Assembly (NCBI RefSeq): GCF_964204645.1
Contig: NC_134025.1
Coordinates: 30,286,001 to 30,350,000, forward strand
From: Tubulanus polymorphus
Lineage: Eukaryota; Nemertea; Palaeonemertea; Tubulaniformes; Tubulanidae
Length of the DNA stretch: 64,000 nucleotides
Reading direction: 5' to 3'
Shown here piece by piece: positions 1 to 11,400 of the stretch. Under the pieces are notes generated by a model. The model was not told the DNA's origin. It was given only the letters and a program-made list of their open reading frames with translations, and did no database searches. The position numbers and the translations under genes were made by a program. Numbering within the stretch: the stretch's first letter is position 1; the number at the start of each line of letters is the position of its first letter.

Positions 1-413
1 CTTCACTATGGTTCGAAGTTGTAAGGCTTGAAGTTGTAAGGCTTTAGCTAAAATAAGAACTTTCAGTGCGAACAAATAAAACTTTTAATAGAACTCTTCG
101 TTCGACAAATGCATTTGCATCTGTTAAATCAGCACACTAGCGTGCCACAAAGAATTTTGACAGCAAATTTCCCAAGAATTTCAAACCAGAAAATTATCGA
201 TATTTTAATAACGCAGTAGTTTGCACATGTATCCGCAATTACAAATTTGGTGACAAAAATTGTTCGAATAACTTGTGAATCGAAAATAGTAACTTTTCAG
301 CAATTTTTTACATTTTTGTTAAAATTTAGCACAAATCTGGTTCTTGACAAATTTTCCCTAAGTAGCAGCACTTGCTACAAACCTTGCCTCGATAACAAAC
401 AAACAACAGGAGA
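1..413. other. Intergenic, left edge
   Basis: AT-rich sequence with no ORF resembling a known protein. The 60-codon plus-strand frame at 247-429 has no coding signature. The right end holds the likely 3' UTR and poly(A) region of the minus-strand RNF113A gene. Confidence 0.6.
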
Positions 414-419
414 TTTATT
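414..419 (-). other. Poly(A) signal of the RNF113A gene
   Basis: Read on the minus strand this is AATAAA, 59 bases past the RNF113A stop codon. This is the normal position for a short 3' UTR. Confidence 0.6.
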
Positions 420-477
420 ATTCAGTTAAATGTATTCTATTCTCATGAAATATTTACAAATTTTTCCCACAAACCGA

Positions 478-1816
478 TCACGAATCACTGTCCGAATCGA
501 CCACCTTTTCATTTTCCTCGATTAACTTCATTTTCGCGATCAACTCCTTCGCCGGATTAAAAATGCCGCTCGTCTGCTCGCCGCAAACGAAACAACGTTT
601 CGATTTTTTGTAATAATCCAACGCGCATTTCTCGCAGAAATAATGCTTACACTTTGTGACAATCGGAGTTTTAAATGAATTACGACAGATGTAACATTTA
701 AACGGTAACTCGTCCTCGTCGGAGCTGATTTCGTATTTAGTATCATCGTCGTCGTTAGCGGAACGTTCCTCGCGTTCCAGTTGCCAGCCGTGTTTATAAT
801 CTCCGCGATCGTGTAGGAATTTACAAGAATCCCCGAATCCGCAGAATCCCGTCTCTTTATAATCTTTACAGATATCGGGAGCATAATCCCATCGAACGGT
901 CGCGCGGAGATTTGCGGGAGCTCTCATCGGACCCTGACGTACGCTGCCGCTAGCCGCGTTACCCTGCGCTGTGTCTTTCTTCTCGTAATACTGCGCGTAA
1001 TTGTTGATTCCGCGATAGATTTTATCATCTTCTTTTCCTTTTAATTCTTTGTTGGTTTGTAACGAGCGTTCGAATACAGCTCGCGAATCGCGGTCCGTCT
1101 CCGTGTCGATCTCAACGGTAGCCGTCGCCCCCATATCGGCCGGTCCGCTCGTTACGCCTGACCTCGATGACCTGAGAATAATAATCAACATTTTAGAAAT
1201 AAAACGGTTTCGTTAAAAGATTGACCTCGGTGAATAAACTTACTTGTAACTAACACCGACCGAGGCTTTCTCATCATCACTATCGCTATAAGTTACTGTC
1301 TCTTTCTTCAGAACAACTTTGCTCCCTTGAATCATTGGATTCGCTTAAATGAAAATGAGAAAAATTTTATAGACACAATTCAATCTTGATTCAGGAATTT
1401 ACAGGTTGAAGTTTGATTGATTCAGCATGACTTTTTTCATTTTCAACAGTATTTTTACCAAACTATTAGTTCACAATTGTGAAACAGAGTCCAGATTTAA
1501 ACACAAAAACAACTTATCTGCATTCGATGCATCTTGATAAAATACACAGGAAAATTATTTTTTCTAGATAAAGATTAAGGGCCTGATTTCGACTGTTTTG
1601 GTTGTCATTTAGTACAACTACTCTAGCATTCTTACCGCTTGAAGAAGATTTTACTCGTTTTACGACAGTCGTCGAATCGAATCCATCAGAATCTCCATCA
1701 CTACTCGAACTTTCCTTCCTTTTTCTCGCAATCTGTCGAGATTTTGCTCTTTTCTTAAACACGAATTTACACGGTTTTTCCGAATTTTGCGCGATGTCTT
1801 TCGAATCGTCGGCCAT
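478..1816 (-). CDS. RNF113A: RNF113A-type CCCH and RING zinc-finger protein
   Basis: The model has three coding exons on the minus strand: 1816-1594, 1343-1244 and 1171-478. They sum to 1017 nt (338 residues; the human protein is about 343). Exon 1 starts MADDSK and is rich in Lys and Ser. Exon 2 carries the conserved NPMIQ stretch. Exon 3 carries the core [13 protein letters not shown], a CCCH finger at about residues 209-228 ([20 protein letters not shown]) and a C3HC4 RING at about 267-304, followed by NPAKELIAK. The family (yeast Cwc24) belongs to the spliceosome, and the animal protein is also a RING E3 ligase used in alkylation-damage repair; it should be nuclear. The exon 1 donor (ACA|GTCGAA) is weak and was chosen because it keeps phase and rebuilds the NPMIQ region. 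The other two junctions are good. A poly(A) signal lies at 414-419. Confidence 0.93.
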
Positions 1817-1849
1817 TTTGCTTTTTTGTCAATTCAATCATTTTTGTTG

Positions 1850-2612
1850 ATGGTTTATTTTCGCGATACACAGACATTAGCAGCAAGATGCAGCATTATG
1901 AAGATATCAAATATATCAAAAACGATTTATGAAATACATAAGGAAGAAGATTACATATAAATTAGCGTATATTACTTGAATACAAACCGGACCGGCCGTC
2001 CAGTCCAGGCCAGTCCAGTAGTCCGTTCAGCAAATGTGAAAAGATTTCCTGGTGAAATTTTTCATCGCTTATTCACGCGAATTCCATCGCTATAACGCAG
2101 TATATCGCGTCACACGCATTTCTATGAAGCTGTTTTATAAATTTAGAAGCAGGAATTAACGAAAGCGATGTGTTCATAAAATCAGGTCAGTTTTAAACCG
2201 ACATTTATTCACCAGTTCGTTCGTCGTTTTAAAGTTCAATTCAATTAAATATTCTTCCATCGTCGTTATACTCCAAATAGAAACTTCATGCTATACGTCA
2301 TGAAGCATTGATTTACTTTTCGAAATATCACTGTTATAACATGATTGGAATGGAAATTATTGAATCATTTTTCAGTCAAATGATTGTAGTCTTGTTTGTT
2401 TTTTCGATCTTGAAACTCCCACCATTAATCAATCAATTATATTTGAAGTGTGGTCATTGGATAGAAGGGTGGGTCTACATTTGACTCATACTCAAAGTGT
2501 ATGATCTGTAAACATGGTCAAGACCATTTCATAATTGCAAAATCGTGAATTTATTAGAAACCTTAAAAAAACCACAAAAATGTCAGTAGGGTTTGTACAC
2601 CTAGGGTTAGGG
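1850..2612. promoter_or_regulatory. RNF113A upstream region and possible FRS2 leader exon
   Basis: This is the 5' side of RNF113A. At about 1990-2184 a GC-richer stretch ends at a fair splice donor (ATCAG|GTCAGT at about 2184) on the plus strand. It could be a non-coding first exon for the FRS2-like gene, whose coding exon opens at an acceptor at 5652, but nothing proves the link. A short telomere-like run (CTAGGGTTAGGGTTAGG) lies near 2600 and is too short to mean much alone. Confidence 0.3.
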
Positions 2613-2760
2613 TTAGGATATTACACCGCATTGCATTATATTAACAGTTATAATCCTTCTACATATCTCTAATATATTTACAAATATCTAACTATGTTTG
2701 ACAGGTGCTGCCATCTTTCAATAGAGATAAAACTAATACATCAATACACCGTGGTGCGAT
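2612..2760 (-). repeat. Old inverted copy of the 5277-5507 MITE
   Basis: The stretch at about 2690-2752, reverse-complemented, matches about 5346-5415 closely. Both share a core reading CTATTGAAAGATGGCAGCAC followed by CTGTCAAACATAGT. The match extends loosely to the GCGGTGTA motif near 2620. The element is diverged and lacks clean ends. It lies 2.6 kb from the better preserved copy, in the opposite orientation. Confidence 0.6.
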
Positions 2761-5270
2761 GTACTAGAGAAGTACATCACAGATTTGTGTATATGCAGTG
2801 ATAGAGCCCGGCTCAGTTTGGTTAATATTAACCAGTGGATATATCCAAGTAATAATGCAGTTTAAATTCCGGGATCTTGCAAGCGTTTTGTCCCTGGTAT
2901 CATCATCAATTTAGTGGGGACCGTTCTGACAGTGTTTCAATCGTAAATATTCTCGTTAATAACTGCAAGTAGTGGCATTCGTTTCGGTGGTTCAAGTGAT
3001 TATGTTTAGGCCAACCATTCACACTGGTGCCGATTAGACTTGGGTCTGATCTCGGTAAATTCATGTCAAGTATCAGTTGTTAACTTTGAGCAACTTATAA
3101 GCGACTGACTGAAGGATCCCTAATGGTAATAGGCCTAATCCTCAATAACCATCTAATCCTGAGTGACACTAGTGCCACAGTGCAGAAAGGTGCCCGTCTA
3201 AAACATTTGAAGTTTGTCTCTCTGAAATGCACTTGTAACAGGAAGCTGTGTGAATTTATATTCAAGAGTTTGTTTCACAGAAAATTCATAAAACACAACT
3301 CTTGGTTTAGGAGGAAATGTTTTTGTAGCTTATCCTATCTGTTTGTGCGTACATTATTTAGCAATAGTTTTAGAAAAAAAATCACTCCTGTGGTTTATGA
3401 AACTTAGAGAACATATGGAGAAAAACCCGCAATCCACAATGTAATACAAATAGAGTATTGACGTTTATACTCAAAGGTTAACACTGCCATTTACAAAACA
3501 TCTAAATACAGTTTATTCTTTAAGTTTTACTAGTATTCGTAATTGTGCGCTTTTTTATTTAGTTGAATTAGACATTCAAACTGCCAACCATATTGCTGTT
3601 GATATGTGGCAGCTCATGAGCCACATATTTTCATGCTTAGTAACCTCAGTAGCTAGCTTGTGTGGACCTTTCTTTCTGATAATTAGTTCGCAGTCTCTGT
3701 AGCCCTCTTACGCCCAAAAAATCTTTTTTTCACCGCATAAACTTTGATGGCGCCCCTGAAGAACCCAAACAACGTATTGAAATGAAATTAATCAGAATTA
3801 ATGTTCAGTCTTTGCTTTGAAGAGATGATTATGAAGCGTAGGCGTTTATTGTTATTACCGTTTTTGTCTTTTTGATGAAGAAGGTGTTTGACGTAGTGCT
3901 TTACGGCTTTGTTGTTTAATCTCAGCTGCAGTGTTAAAAGGGAACCATAACCATATGTCACAACACGCGTATCATCATTTGATCTACATCTCACTGTATA
4001 TATGTATTATACATATTATATTACTCTACATTTTTTTCTGTTTAATCCGCGAACGAATGAAGTTGCAATTGATTTATTTGACAACGAAATCCATCGGGTT
4101 CAATTGATATTAATTAATCTGTGCATGATTTAATGAAATCTTGTCTAGACTCAAGCCAACTGGTGATTCCGATTCAAGCCAACTGGTGAATTGGACTCAA
4201 GCTAGCTGTAGATTCTGTCTCGGAGCCGACTGGCGATGCGGTCTCGAGCCAGCTGGTGATTCGGTCTCTGATCCAACCGGTAATGATTCTGTGTTGACAA
4301 CCACCAGAAACCGATCCATCATTTCTCACATTAGATGTATGATGATGTGTAAAAGCTAAATGGTCGTTAGTTAATGATGTTTATTGACATTATTCTTATG
4401 GTTAGAATAGTGTTAACGCATTAGTCATGCCGGCGTGCCAAGTGGTCGAGTTGTGACCAAATAAAACTGCTCTCTGACTGTTAACAGATATTACTGGAAA
4501 TCACTCACCGACCGAGGAGACTTTTTATTTTCTCATAACATGAATCATGTGATTTATATTTCTAATTTACCCATTTCGATCAAAACAAAATCACAAGTGT
4601 TCAGTCTTTCTGGTATTTGGAATTCATCAATTCCACATAGCCTGCTTCAGTATGGACACCGGAGTCTAATTGTACCCTCAATCTTAGATACTACTCTTCA
4701 AAATCAAAAGATCCGAGTCTACTGTATCATCCAACGCAGATATCACTCTCAAGTCAACAGGTCCAATCTCAACTGTACCCTCATCTCAATCTCAGGTATC
4801 ACTCTTAAGTCGGTTAGAATACATCAAACTTCATCAAAAACCTCATCAAACTAAACATTGTTTTAGCATACATGATTATATATATACCAGTAAAGTTTAG
4901 ATGAAGGTGCTTTACGCAAGGTATATTACGTAAAAAGACCAATTTTTAATCATATGTGCACATGACATACTGCGTGGGTTGTATTGATGTATAATGATTA
5001 TTATAATTATTCATTTGACGTAGTTGAGAAATGAATGATAGATTATGATCTGTTGTTATATAATGATAATGGTTTCCTCTGTTCTCTACGCTGCATATCC
5101 AGTTTCACTCTGATCAGTTTGTGTCTACTGTCGTGTCGCGGTTGATCAGTATTTTTAGTCGCCATAGAAACATAATTGTTACATCGTCGGCAGTGCTCTT
5201 CAATTTGGGGGAGGGGCAGTAACAAGACAATTGGCAACTGGAAACCTGTTTTACTAAGAAACTGTTAAAC
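2761..5270. other. Non-coding region upstream of the FRS2-like coding exon
   Basis: No convincing exon. The ORFs at 3123-3407, 4540-4854 and 5043-5237 resemble no known protein, and I treat them as chance. The region holds a degenerate minisatellite at 4141-4300. It is probably intron or 5' flank of the FRS2-like gene. Confidence 0.5.
4141..4300 (+). repeat. Degenerate minisatellite, about 27-30 bp unit
   Basis: Five or six diverged copies of a unit with the core AGCCANCTGGTGATTCGGTCT follow one another, with changes in most copies. The 72-codon reading frame across it is a by-product of the repeat and not a gene. Confidence 0.6.
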
Positions 5271-5276
5271 GTTTAA

Positions 5277-5507
5277 CCCTTTCAGTCCATCTACATAGCA
5301 GTGCGGTGTATGAATTGATGATGGAGTTTGCTAGTACAGCGCCCCGCGGTGTATTGATGTAATAAGTGATTCATTTTTATCCCTATTGAAAGATGGCAGC
5401 ACCTGTCAAACATAGTGAAATATTGGTAACTAATGATACACGGCACCGCAGTGTAGATGAGCGTATGCCTGTTATTCAATAATCCTGGGTAGTCAATTCA
5501 GAAAGGG
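5277..5507. mobile_element. piggyBac-like MITE with TTAA target duplication
   Basis: A 231-bp element flanked on both sides by TTAA (5273-5276 and 5508-5511). It begins CCCTTTCAGTCC and ends in the inverted form (TTCAGAAAGGG). Sub-terminal inverted repeats pair about 5289-5310 with about 5438-5459. TTAA duplication with CCC...GGG ends is the hallmark of piggyBac-family elements. There is no transposase frame, so it is non-autonomous. It sits 145 bp before the acceptor of the FRS2-like coding exon. Confidence 0.75.
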
Positions 5508-5667
5508 TTAACTGGAAAAGTGCTGATAGTGTAGACAGAGATCTAACGAGTTAGAATCAGTTCATTTCAAATGTATTGATCTCGAAATTTTCCCGATTTT
5601 GTTTTGTTTGAATAATCAATTTTAACGATAAATTGTATTGTTTTTATTTCAGAATGTAAAGTGTGAC

Positions 5668-7080
5668 ATGGGTTGCAGTTACTCAAGATCAAATGGCGAC
5701 AGTAATCCGAATCTATTCAGTGTGTATAATGTCGATGACCAGGGTCAAGAGCTCACTGCCGGTAAAATCGAAGTCAGTGACTCGCAACTGACGCTATTCC
5801 AGAAGAACAAGGAGCCGATAAAATGGCCGCTGCGTTGTTTACGTCGGTACGGCTTCGACGCGGAGTTGTTCTCGTTCGAGAGCGGTCGCCGGTGCCCGAC
5901 CGGTTCGGGTATCTACGCGTTCAAGTGTCGTCGCGCGGAGGCGTTGTTTAATCTGTTACAGGAATGTATTCATCGAGCCGGTCAAGAGGAACACCGTTAT
6001 AACACATCGGCGACCTTGACCTCGTCGTCGGCGATCCGTAGCAGTTCGCTGGCCGAGTCGTCGTACGTCAGTCCTACAGCGCCGGCCGTACCGATACAAT
6101 CACCGCTGACAGCGCCATCTGACGACGGCGAACTGAACAATGATGCCGGTCATCATTATATAAACGGTGATGTAGCGCACGGTAGTCCGCAGAACGTGCT
6201 CGGTGCCGGTGCTGTCACTCACGAGTACGTCAACTCCGCCATCTGCTCATTACCGCGACGACGAAGTTCGACCGACACAGAAACCGCCGATATCGACATG
6301 GAGTTCGACGCCGGGTCGGAGGATGTGCTGGTCGACGTGGTAACCGGAGAGAACGGTGTCGTGAATTACACGATGATTAATTTACCGCGCGGAGGTGTCG
6401 CGAGCGTTCGTCGCTCGTCGGAGGAAGACGAATCGTCTCGACGCGATAGTCGCGAGTCGCGCAGCACCGTCGGTCAAACCGAGCCGTACATGAACATGGA
6501 AATGTTGGGTATCGTCGATACAAAGCCGGAAGTCTCGTCGTATATGAACGTGGAGGCTGCGACGATTAGTAACGGATCAACTGGGAAACAACAGCAGCAG
6601 CAGCAGCAGCAACGTAAAAACAGCGGTTTATTACTACGTCGTGCGTTACAGAGACAGACGTCTTTAGAACAGCACAGTTACGCGAACCTCGACCTGGCCG
6701 CGCCGTCTGCGGGTAGCGTTATCAGCACAACGGCACGTAACAGTCTACCGAACACTAGCAGTAGTAAAGTGAATTATATACAGTTAGATTTAGAGCAGCA
6801 CGTCGACGTAAACGGCGCCACCTGTAGTGGAGCCGCGCCGGCGTCCCCGAGCAGTATCGTCTCCAGTCCCGAATCACCGAGTAGAAAAGTACAAAATGGC
6901 GGCGGCTCCGGTGCCGATAGCACGGACAGCTACGCGATGATCGACTTCAACAAAACGGTCGCGTTGTCTAATACATCGAAGGCAGCATCGGTGGACGAGG
7001 GGTCGCGTAAAACCAGACACAGCAGCACGGTCAGCGATAAATACCTGACGATCGTTACCGCGATACGAGAGGGTAATTAA
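5668..7080 (+). CDS. FRS2: FRS2/FRS3-type FGF-receptor docking protein
   Basis: One coding exon, 470 residues. An acceptor (TTTATTTCAG) ends at 5652, so the first ATG is at 5668 and gives MGCSYS, an N-myristoylation signal. Residues about 10-110 form an IRS-type PTB domain (LFSVYNVDDQG, PLRCLRRYGFDAELFSFESG, YAFKCRRAEALFNLLQ), which in the family binds the juxtamembrane part of FGF and Trk receptors. The rest is a disordered tail with docking tyrosines: YVNS, YMNM (6487), YMNV (6541), YANL, YIQL (6778) and YAMI (6931). YxN sites recruit GRB2, and YIQLDL resembles the SHP2 site. The C-terminal block YAMIDF...VALSN...SRKTRHSST is conserved with vertebrate FRS2/3, which end shortly after it. Here 13-15 extra residues (KYLTIVTAIREGN) follow, encoded by the first unit of a tandem repeat. 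A short polyQ run lies at 6587-6612. The protein acts at the inner plasma membrane, linking receptors to Ras/MAPK. Confidence 0.93.
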   Translation: MGCSYSRSNGDSNPNLFSVYNVDDQGQELTAGKIEVSDSQLTLFQKNKEPIKWPLRCLRRYGFDAELFSFESGRRCPTGSGIYAFKCRRAEALFNLLQECIHRAGQEEHRYNTSATLTSSSAIRSSSLAESSYVSPTAPAVPIQSPLTAPSDDGELNNDAGHHYINGDVAHGSPQNVLGAGAVTHEYVNSAICSLPRRRSSTDTETADIDMEFDAGSEDVLVDVVTGENGVVNYTMINLPRGGVASVRRSSEEDESSRRDSRESRSTVGQTEPYMNMEMLGIVDTKPEVSSYMNVEAATISNGSTGKQQQQQQQQRKNSGLLLRRALQRQTSLEQHSYANLDLAAPSAGSVISTTARNSLPNTSSSKVNYIQLDLEQHVDVNGATCSGAAPASPSSIVSSPESPSRKVQNGGGSGADSTDSYAMIDFNKTVALSNTSKAASVDEGSRKTRHSSTVSDKYLTIVTAIREGN

Positions 7081-7357
7081 ATACCTGACGATCGTTACCG
7101 CGATACGAGAGGGTAATTAAATACCTGACGATCGTAATCGCGATACGAGAATGTCATTAAATACCTGACGATCGTTACCGCGATACGATAGGGTAATTAA
7201 ATACCTGACGATCGTAATCACGATACGAGAAGGTAATTAAATACCTGACGATCGTTACCGCGATACGAGAGGGTAATTAAATACCTGACGATCGTAATCG
7301 CGATACGAGAATGTCATTAAATACCCGACTAATGTGATCGCTTTATGAGAGGGTAAT
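7038..7357 (+). repeat. 40-bp tandem repeat spanning the FRS2-like stop codon
   Basis: Eight units of exactly 40 bp start at 7038, 7078, 7118, 7158, 7198, 7238, 7278 and 7318. Unit 1 encodes the last residues of the FRS2-like protein, and the junction with unit 2 supplies its TAA stop. Two unit types alternate: type A (GTTACCGCGATACGAGAGGG) and type B (GTAATCGCGATACGAGAATG), in the order A, A, B, A', B', A, B, then a degenerate unit. Units 2-3 and 6-7 look identical, implying recent spread of an 80-bp dimer. Units 2-8 are 3' UTR. Confidence 0.9.
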
Positions 7358-8435
7358 TGAATAAGAATGTAATCCCAAGGATTTAATACAGAATTTATGA
7401 GCGCAGAGCTGCCAATGTTTCATACGTAATGCCATACGTAAGATGTGACCGAACATGGTCAACTATAAAAGTTATTTAAACGTTTCAATATATATTCAAA
7501 ACTGATTTAGTCAAACCTGCTTGAGTGGAATCCTCACTTGCCACAATGGACTGGAAGAGTAGTTGAGTTTAAAATAATATTTATAGTTGTGTGGGTTCTA
7601 ACAGTAGTGAGTGATGATAGTTCGGTCGGTGCTAATTGTAACTAATACAGCGTAGTCATTAGATTGAAACTGAATGAGTCTCATTTCTGTAAATTGAATA
7701 TTTATATTCCAAATTTGTAAACAAAGATGATGATTTAAGGCTTGGTTAGGGCTTGGTTTCGTTTGTGACTGATGAACCAATGTGAATAAGACCATACTTC
7801 TCTCTCCTATCTTTATTATTTTTCTGTAAAGCTGATATCTCATTAAAACTTTAAGATGTTATGGATGATGTTTATGCGGTAAAGTTGAAGCGAGACCTCA
7901 ATGATTTATAGTGAGGTCACCGAGAGACCACAGCCTCGCCATCCTCGCTTGCCAGGGGTCCGGTATCACTCCCGAACTCGCTTCCACCAGCGCCCCCTGG
8001 CCTCACGAAGCGTGATTTCATTACTGGCGCTGTTGCGCGTGACGTCATATATCGATTTGCGAAATACTTCCTTGTTCGGTAAAACGTTCGCTGATTGGTC
8101 AATTTAACGGGAAAACAAACAGAAGTCTACTGTCGGTTTGTTACAAGCGCTGTGATTGGTACGACCAGATTCTGGTCGGCTAGTAACGACTCCAACGACT
8201 CGTGAGGTCAAGGGGTTCGGGGAACAGCTTTAGCGTAGTGGGTTCGAATCCCTTGACGGGTGAAGATGTAGCCTCGCTGGTTTATGTAATACTTGTAGCT
8301 GTTGTGCTGTTTGATAGTTCTTCTATTTCTGTAGCATCATAAAAATCAGCTGAATATTTCGACAAACCATGTTTCATATTTATTGCTGGAATGTCATTTT
8401 GTTGTGCGTACAACTATTATATATGCTGATAATCA
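7358..8435 (+). other. Likely 3' UTR and flank of the FRS2-like gene
   Basis: No coding signal. A candidate AATAAA lies at 8435-8440. At 7901-8110 there is a GC-richer stretch with a CRE-like TGACGTCA near 8040. At about 8206-8256 a short arm resembles a tRNA T-arm (GGGTTCGAATCCC) inside an 8-bp stem, possibly a tRNA-derived repeat fragment. Confidence 0.35.
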
Positions 8436-11400
8436 ATAAATGTGTACGCTATGACATGTACATGTACATACATGTATAGATACATTCCATCTCGGAATAA
8501 TTATCTTGTGAAGATAACCAGCTGATGATGTATGTACAATTCTCACACACACTATCTCCATGATGCTTCTATAAACTTTACTTATGCATTTCCTTTGAGA
8601 TTATTTTTATTGAGTTACGTACTGTATTAAATACTGATACTAGTCAGAGGAGGACGGCTGGAGGAAGGGGCATTATCTATAGCTGGAGAGGGGAGCGATA
8701 GTTCATTGATTTGCCTATTACTTGGCGAGGAGGATTAGATTATTTTCGGTAGTCTAGAGCTGCTTGGGTCGGGTCAGGGGGAGGGTCATACTTACTATAA
8801 CCATTATTTAAGCATCGACTTAAGAAATACTCATTCTGTTGAAAGATATTTTACCGTCAATTCATGCAAAATATAACGACAGATGATTTCTGACATACTA
8901 GTTTCTGATCATTACAAATAATGGCGGCAGGTTTTAAACTGCTGTTGATGTTTGATATTTTGTGTCATGTATTAATCGTAACATACCGGTAAATCTTCGA
9001 ACACTAATTAATATTTACTGTAAAAATACTCAGAGCATCGATGAATTTATTAACCTTTTTTATACATTTATTTTGTTTCTGGTACTTGGTATTTTTAAGG
9101 TAAAGCTTTATTTTCCTTGTTCTATCATATTTTTGATGACTACCAGTTGAAAATCAGAGGTACAGTAACCCTAGTATTTAATTTTTGTCGGCATAATTGT
9201 TTGTTTTTAAAGTCAGTTTCGAAAAGTCTTTATTCCTTGCATAATGCATTTATATTCTTGCCACCAATCGAACCTATTCTTACCGAAAGTATTAACATTG
9301 TCATAATTAGGTAAAACATTATGATTAAATGATGTTCTATACATGCTATTTTATGCTTTGTGAAATTGACCCCTGGTTCTAAATGAGCCTTTATTTGATT
9401 AAGCATTTCTAGGAGAATTTTTCAGGCCTCAAGACAGGAATAAGTCGAAAATAGTGCGTGTATATTCGAGTTAATTACTAAAGATGACATTGTTATGTTC
9501 TATTTCGACTTATACCTGATTCGAGGCACATTGTATCAAATCAATCTTCAACATTAGTAAAATTTGGTGTTATTGAAAGTAGTCAGTCATATGATATACC
9601 TCTATCGGTGAAACGCACATTGAATTCAATAGATATTAGTTTGGTGTGATCTCTAGTCTTCATAAGCCAGCGAACCTTATACAACAAACCTTGAATCGAG
9701 TAACTGAGATCAAAAAAATTGTAAAAACGTGAATATTTTAGTTTTTGATTCTGTAGGTATTGTATTTGTATTGTATACAAGATGTTATATTATGGCTTGT
9801 GTAAAGTATATGTTACATGTGCACTTGTGTATTCTACTTATTGTATTTATAAACAACTCTTCGTCTGTCGCGCTTGGATAAAACAAGTCATTTTAAACTT
9901 ATTCGAGCATTTCACCGTGTAAACTGTATGACAATGCTATGTTTTCTAAAGCTATGTTATTGACCTGTTCACACTAGTACGAAAAGTCAATCAGCGTTGC
10001 GTCTAGCTGGACCAGTGAAAACAGCCGATTCGAGGAACATGTGTGAACGCATAGCCTTGGTTTAGTGTATTCTTATTTGGTCAGTTGGGCCCAATTTGAA
10101 CTAACTAACTAGGACAGCGCGAACGCGGCTTATGATTAGACAGCTTTGTATGAAAAAGACAGCATTCTGTATGATTAGACAGCTCAGTACGATTAGACTT
10201 GTAATTACTATGTGAATACTGTTGTGAGTTTTGTGCAACTATATACTAAGAATAAGTTGCCTGTGGATAAAGCCGGTGTAAATTTCAAATATATATTTTG
10301 TTGACAATGACATTTTTCATGTGTCTGCAGAGAGCACGTGTTAAAAAGAGAGTAAAATGTCGCGACTCTTTAAAAATCTATTCTTATTGAATTTGCCGAA
10401 CAAATATTATTGCGTAACTGACAGTAATTGCTGGTCATTAAGTCGATGATGATACAGAAAGAGTTTTGATAATGTTTTTTGAATGTTGGAAATGAGTTAT
10501 TACTGGAGGTAAATTAAATAAAAAGTACAAATACTATATACATATTCAATTGTTTCCTCAAGTTTTTAGTGGCATTTTAGTAGTTAATCTATTCATATAT
10601 TTTGCATATTGTAGAATTGGCTGTATTCAAACCCATGGATTCATACATGATTGTAGATAATATCAGTTCATCATTGGCTGACACTAGTGCAACTGCTGTA
10701 GTAACTGACATTTGTGGTTTATATGTATAGATCTGTTTCCTTGAGTCGAGGATAGATCGATTTAGCTTCACCTCATACAGTGCCAAACAGATGATCACGT
10801 TTTGATTGACAATCTGATTTTCAATGGTATGTGAACAAAATGTCTATAATGGTCTGAATTTGACACTATGATTTTCTATCTCTGTAGTCAGAAGGGTCAG
10901 TATAGACACCTGACCCAATCGGCTGAGCGAGTCAACTAACAGTTCATTCTGACTGTCATCACAGAGATATACAGTCCACCCAATCAATAAAGCTGCACCA
11001 AGATTAACCATTTCTTACCACAGAATACTCCCAGTATTTAAGAGTTGGTGAATGACATCGAATTGACTGAGCATCATAACCGAGTCACCATACGAACAGC
11101 TGAACCGAGCTGATAAGGGTCAACTCGGTCTCCCGAATGAACAAAGCTAGTAATTAACGCAACAATAATCAAATGGTTGTTTGTGAACTGGTTATATTTC
11201 ATTTTACATTTAGCTTTAGGACAAAAAACGTAACATGAAATTAACTTTTCAGCAGGTTCAATTTACGATTTTCTTAACATATCGATAATAAATATATAAC
11301 TTACAACAAAGACGGATTCCTGACTGCAAAACAGTAGCTTTGTGAGTGATAGATCCAAATTATATTCCACTGTATTCCAGAATATAGTCAAGAAAAGAAC

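Noticed and set aside
2590-2620. Telomere-like TTAGGG repeats
   Set aside because: Only two to three units inside an old MITE copy; not a telomere or a clear interstitial array.
4141-4359. 72-codon ORF with repeated Thr-Gly-Asp motifs
   Set aside because: It is a translation of a degenerate minisatellite.
8206-8256. tRNA candidate with GGGTTCGAATCCC and closing stem
   Set aside because: Only 51 bases long with no D-arm or anticodon arm; a repeat fragment is more likely.
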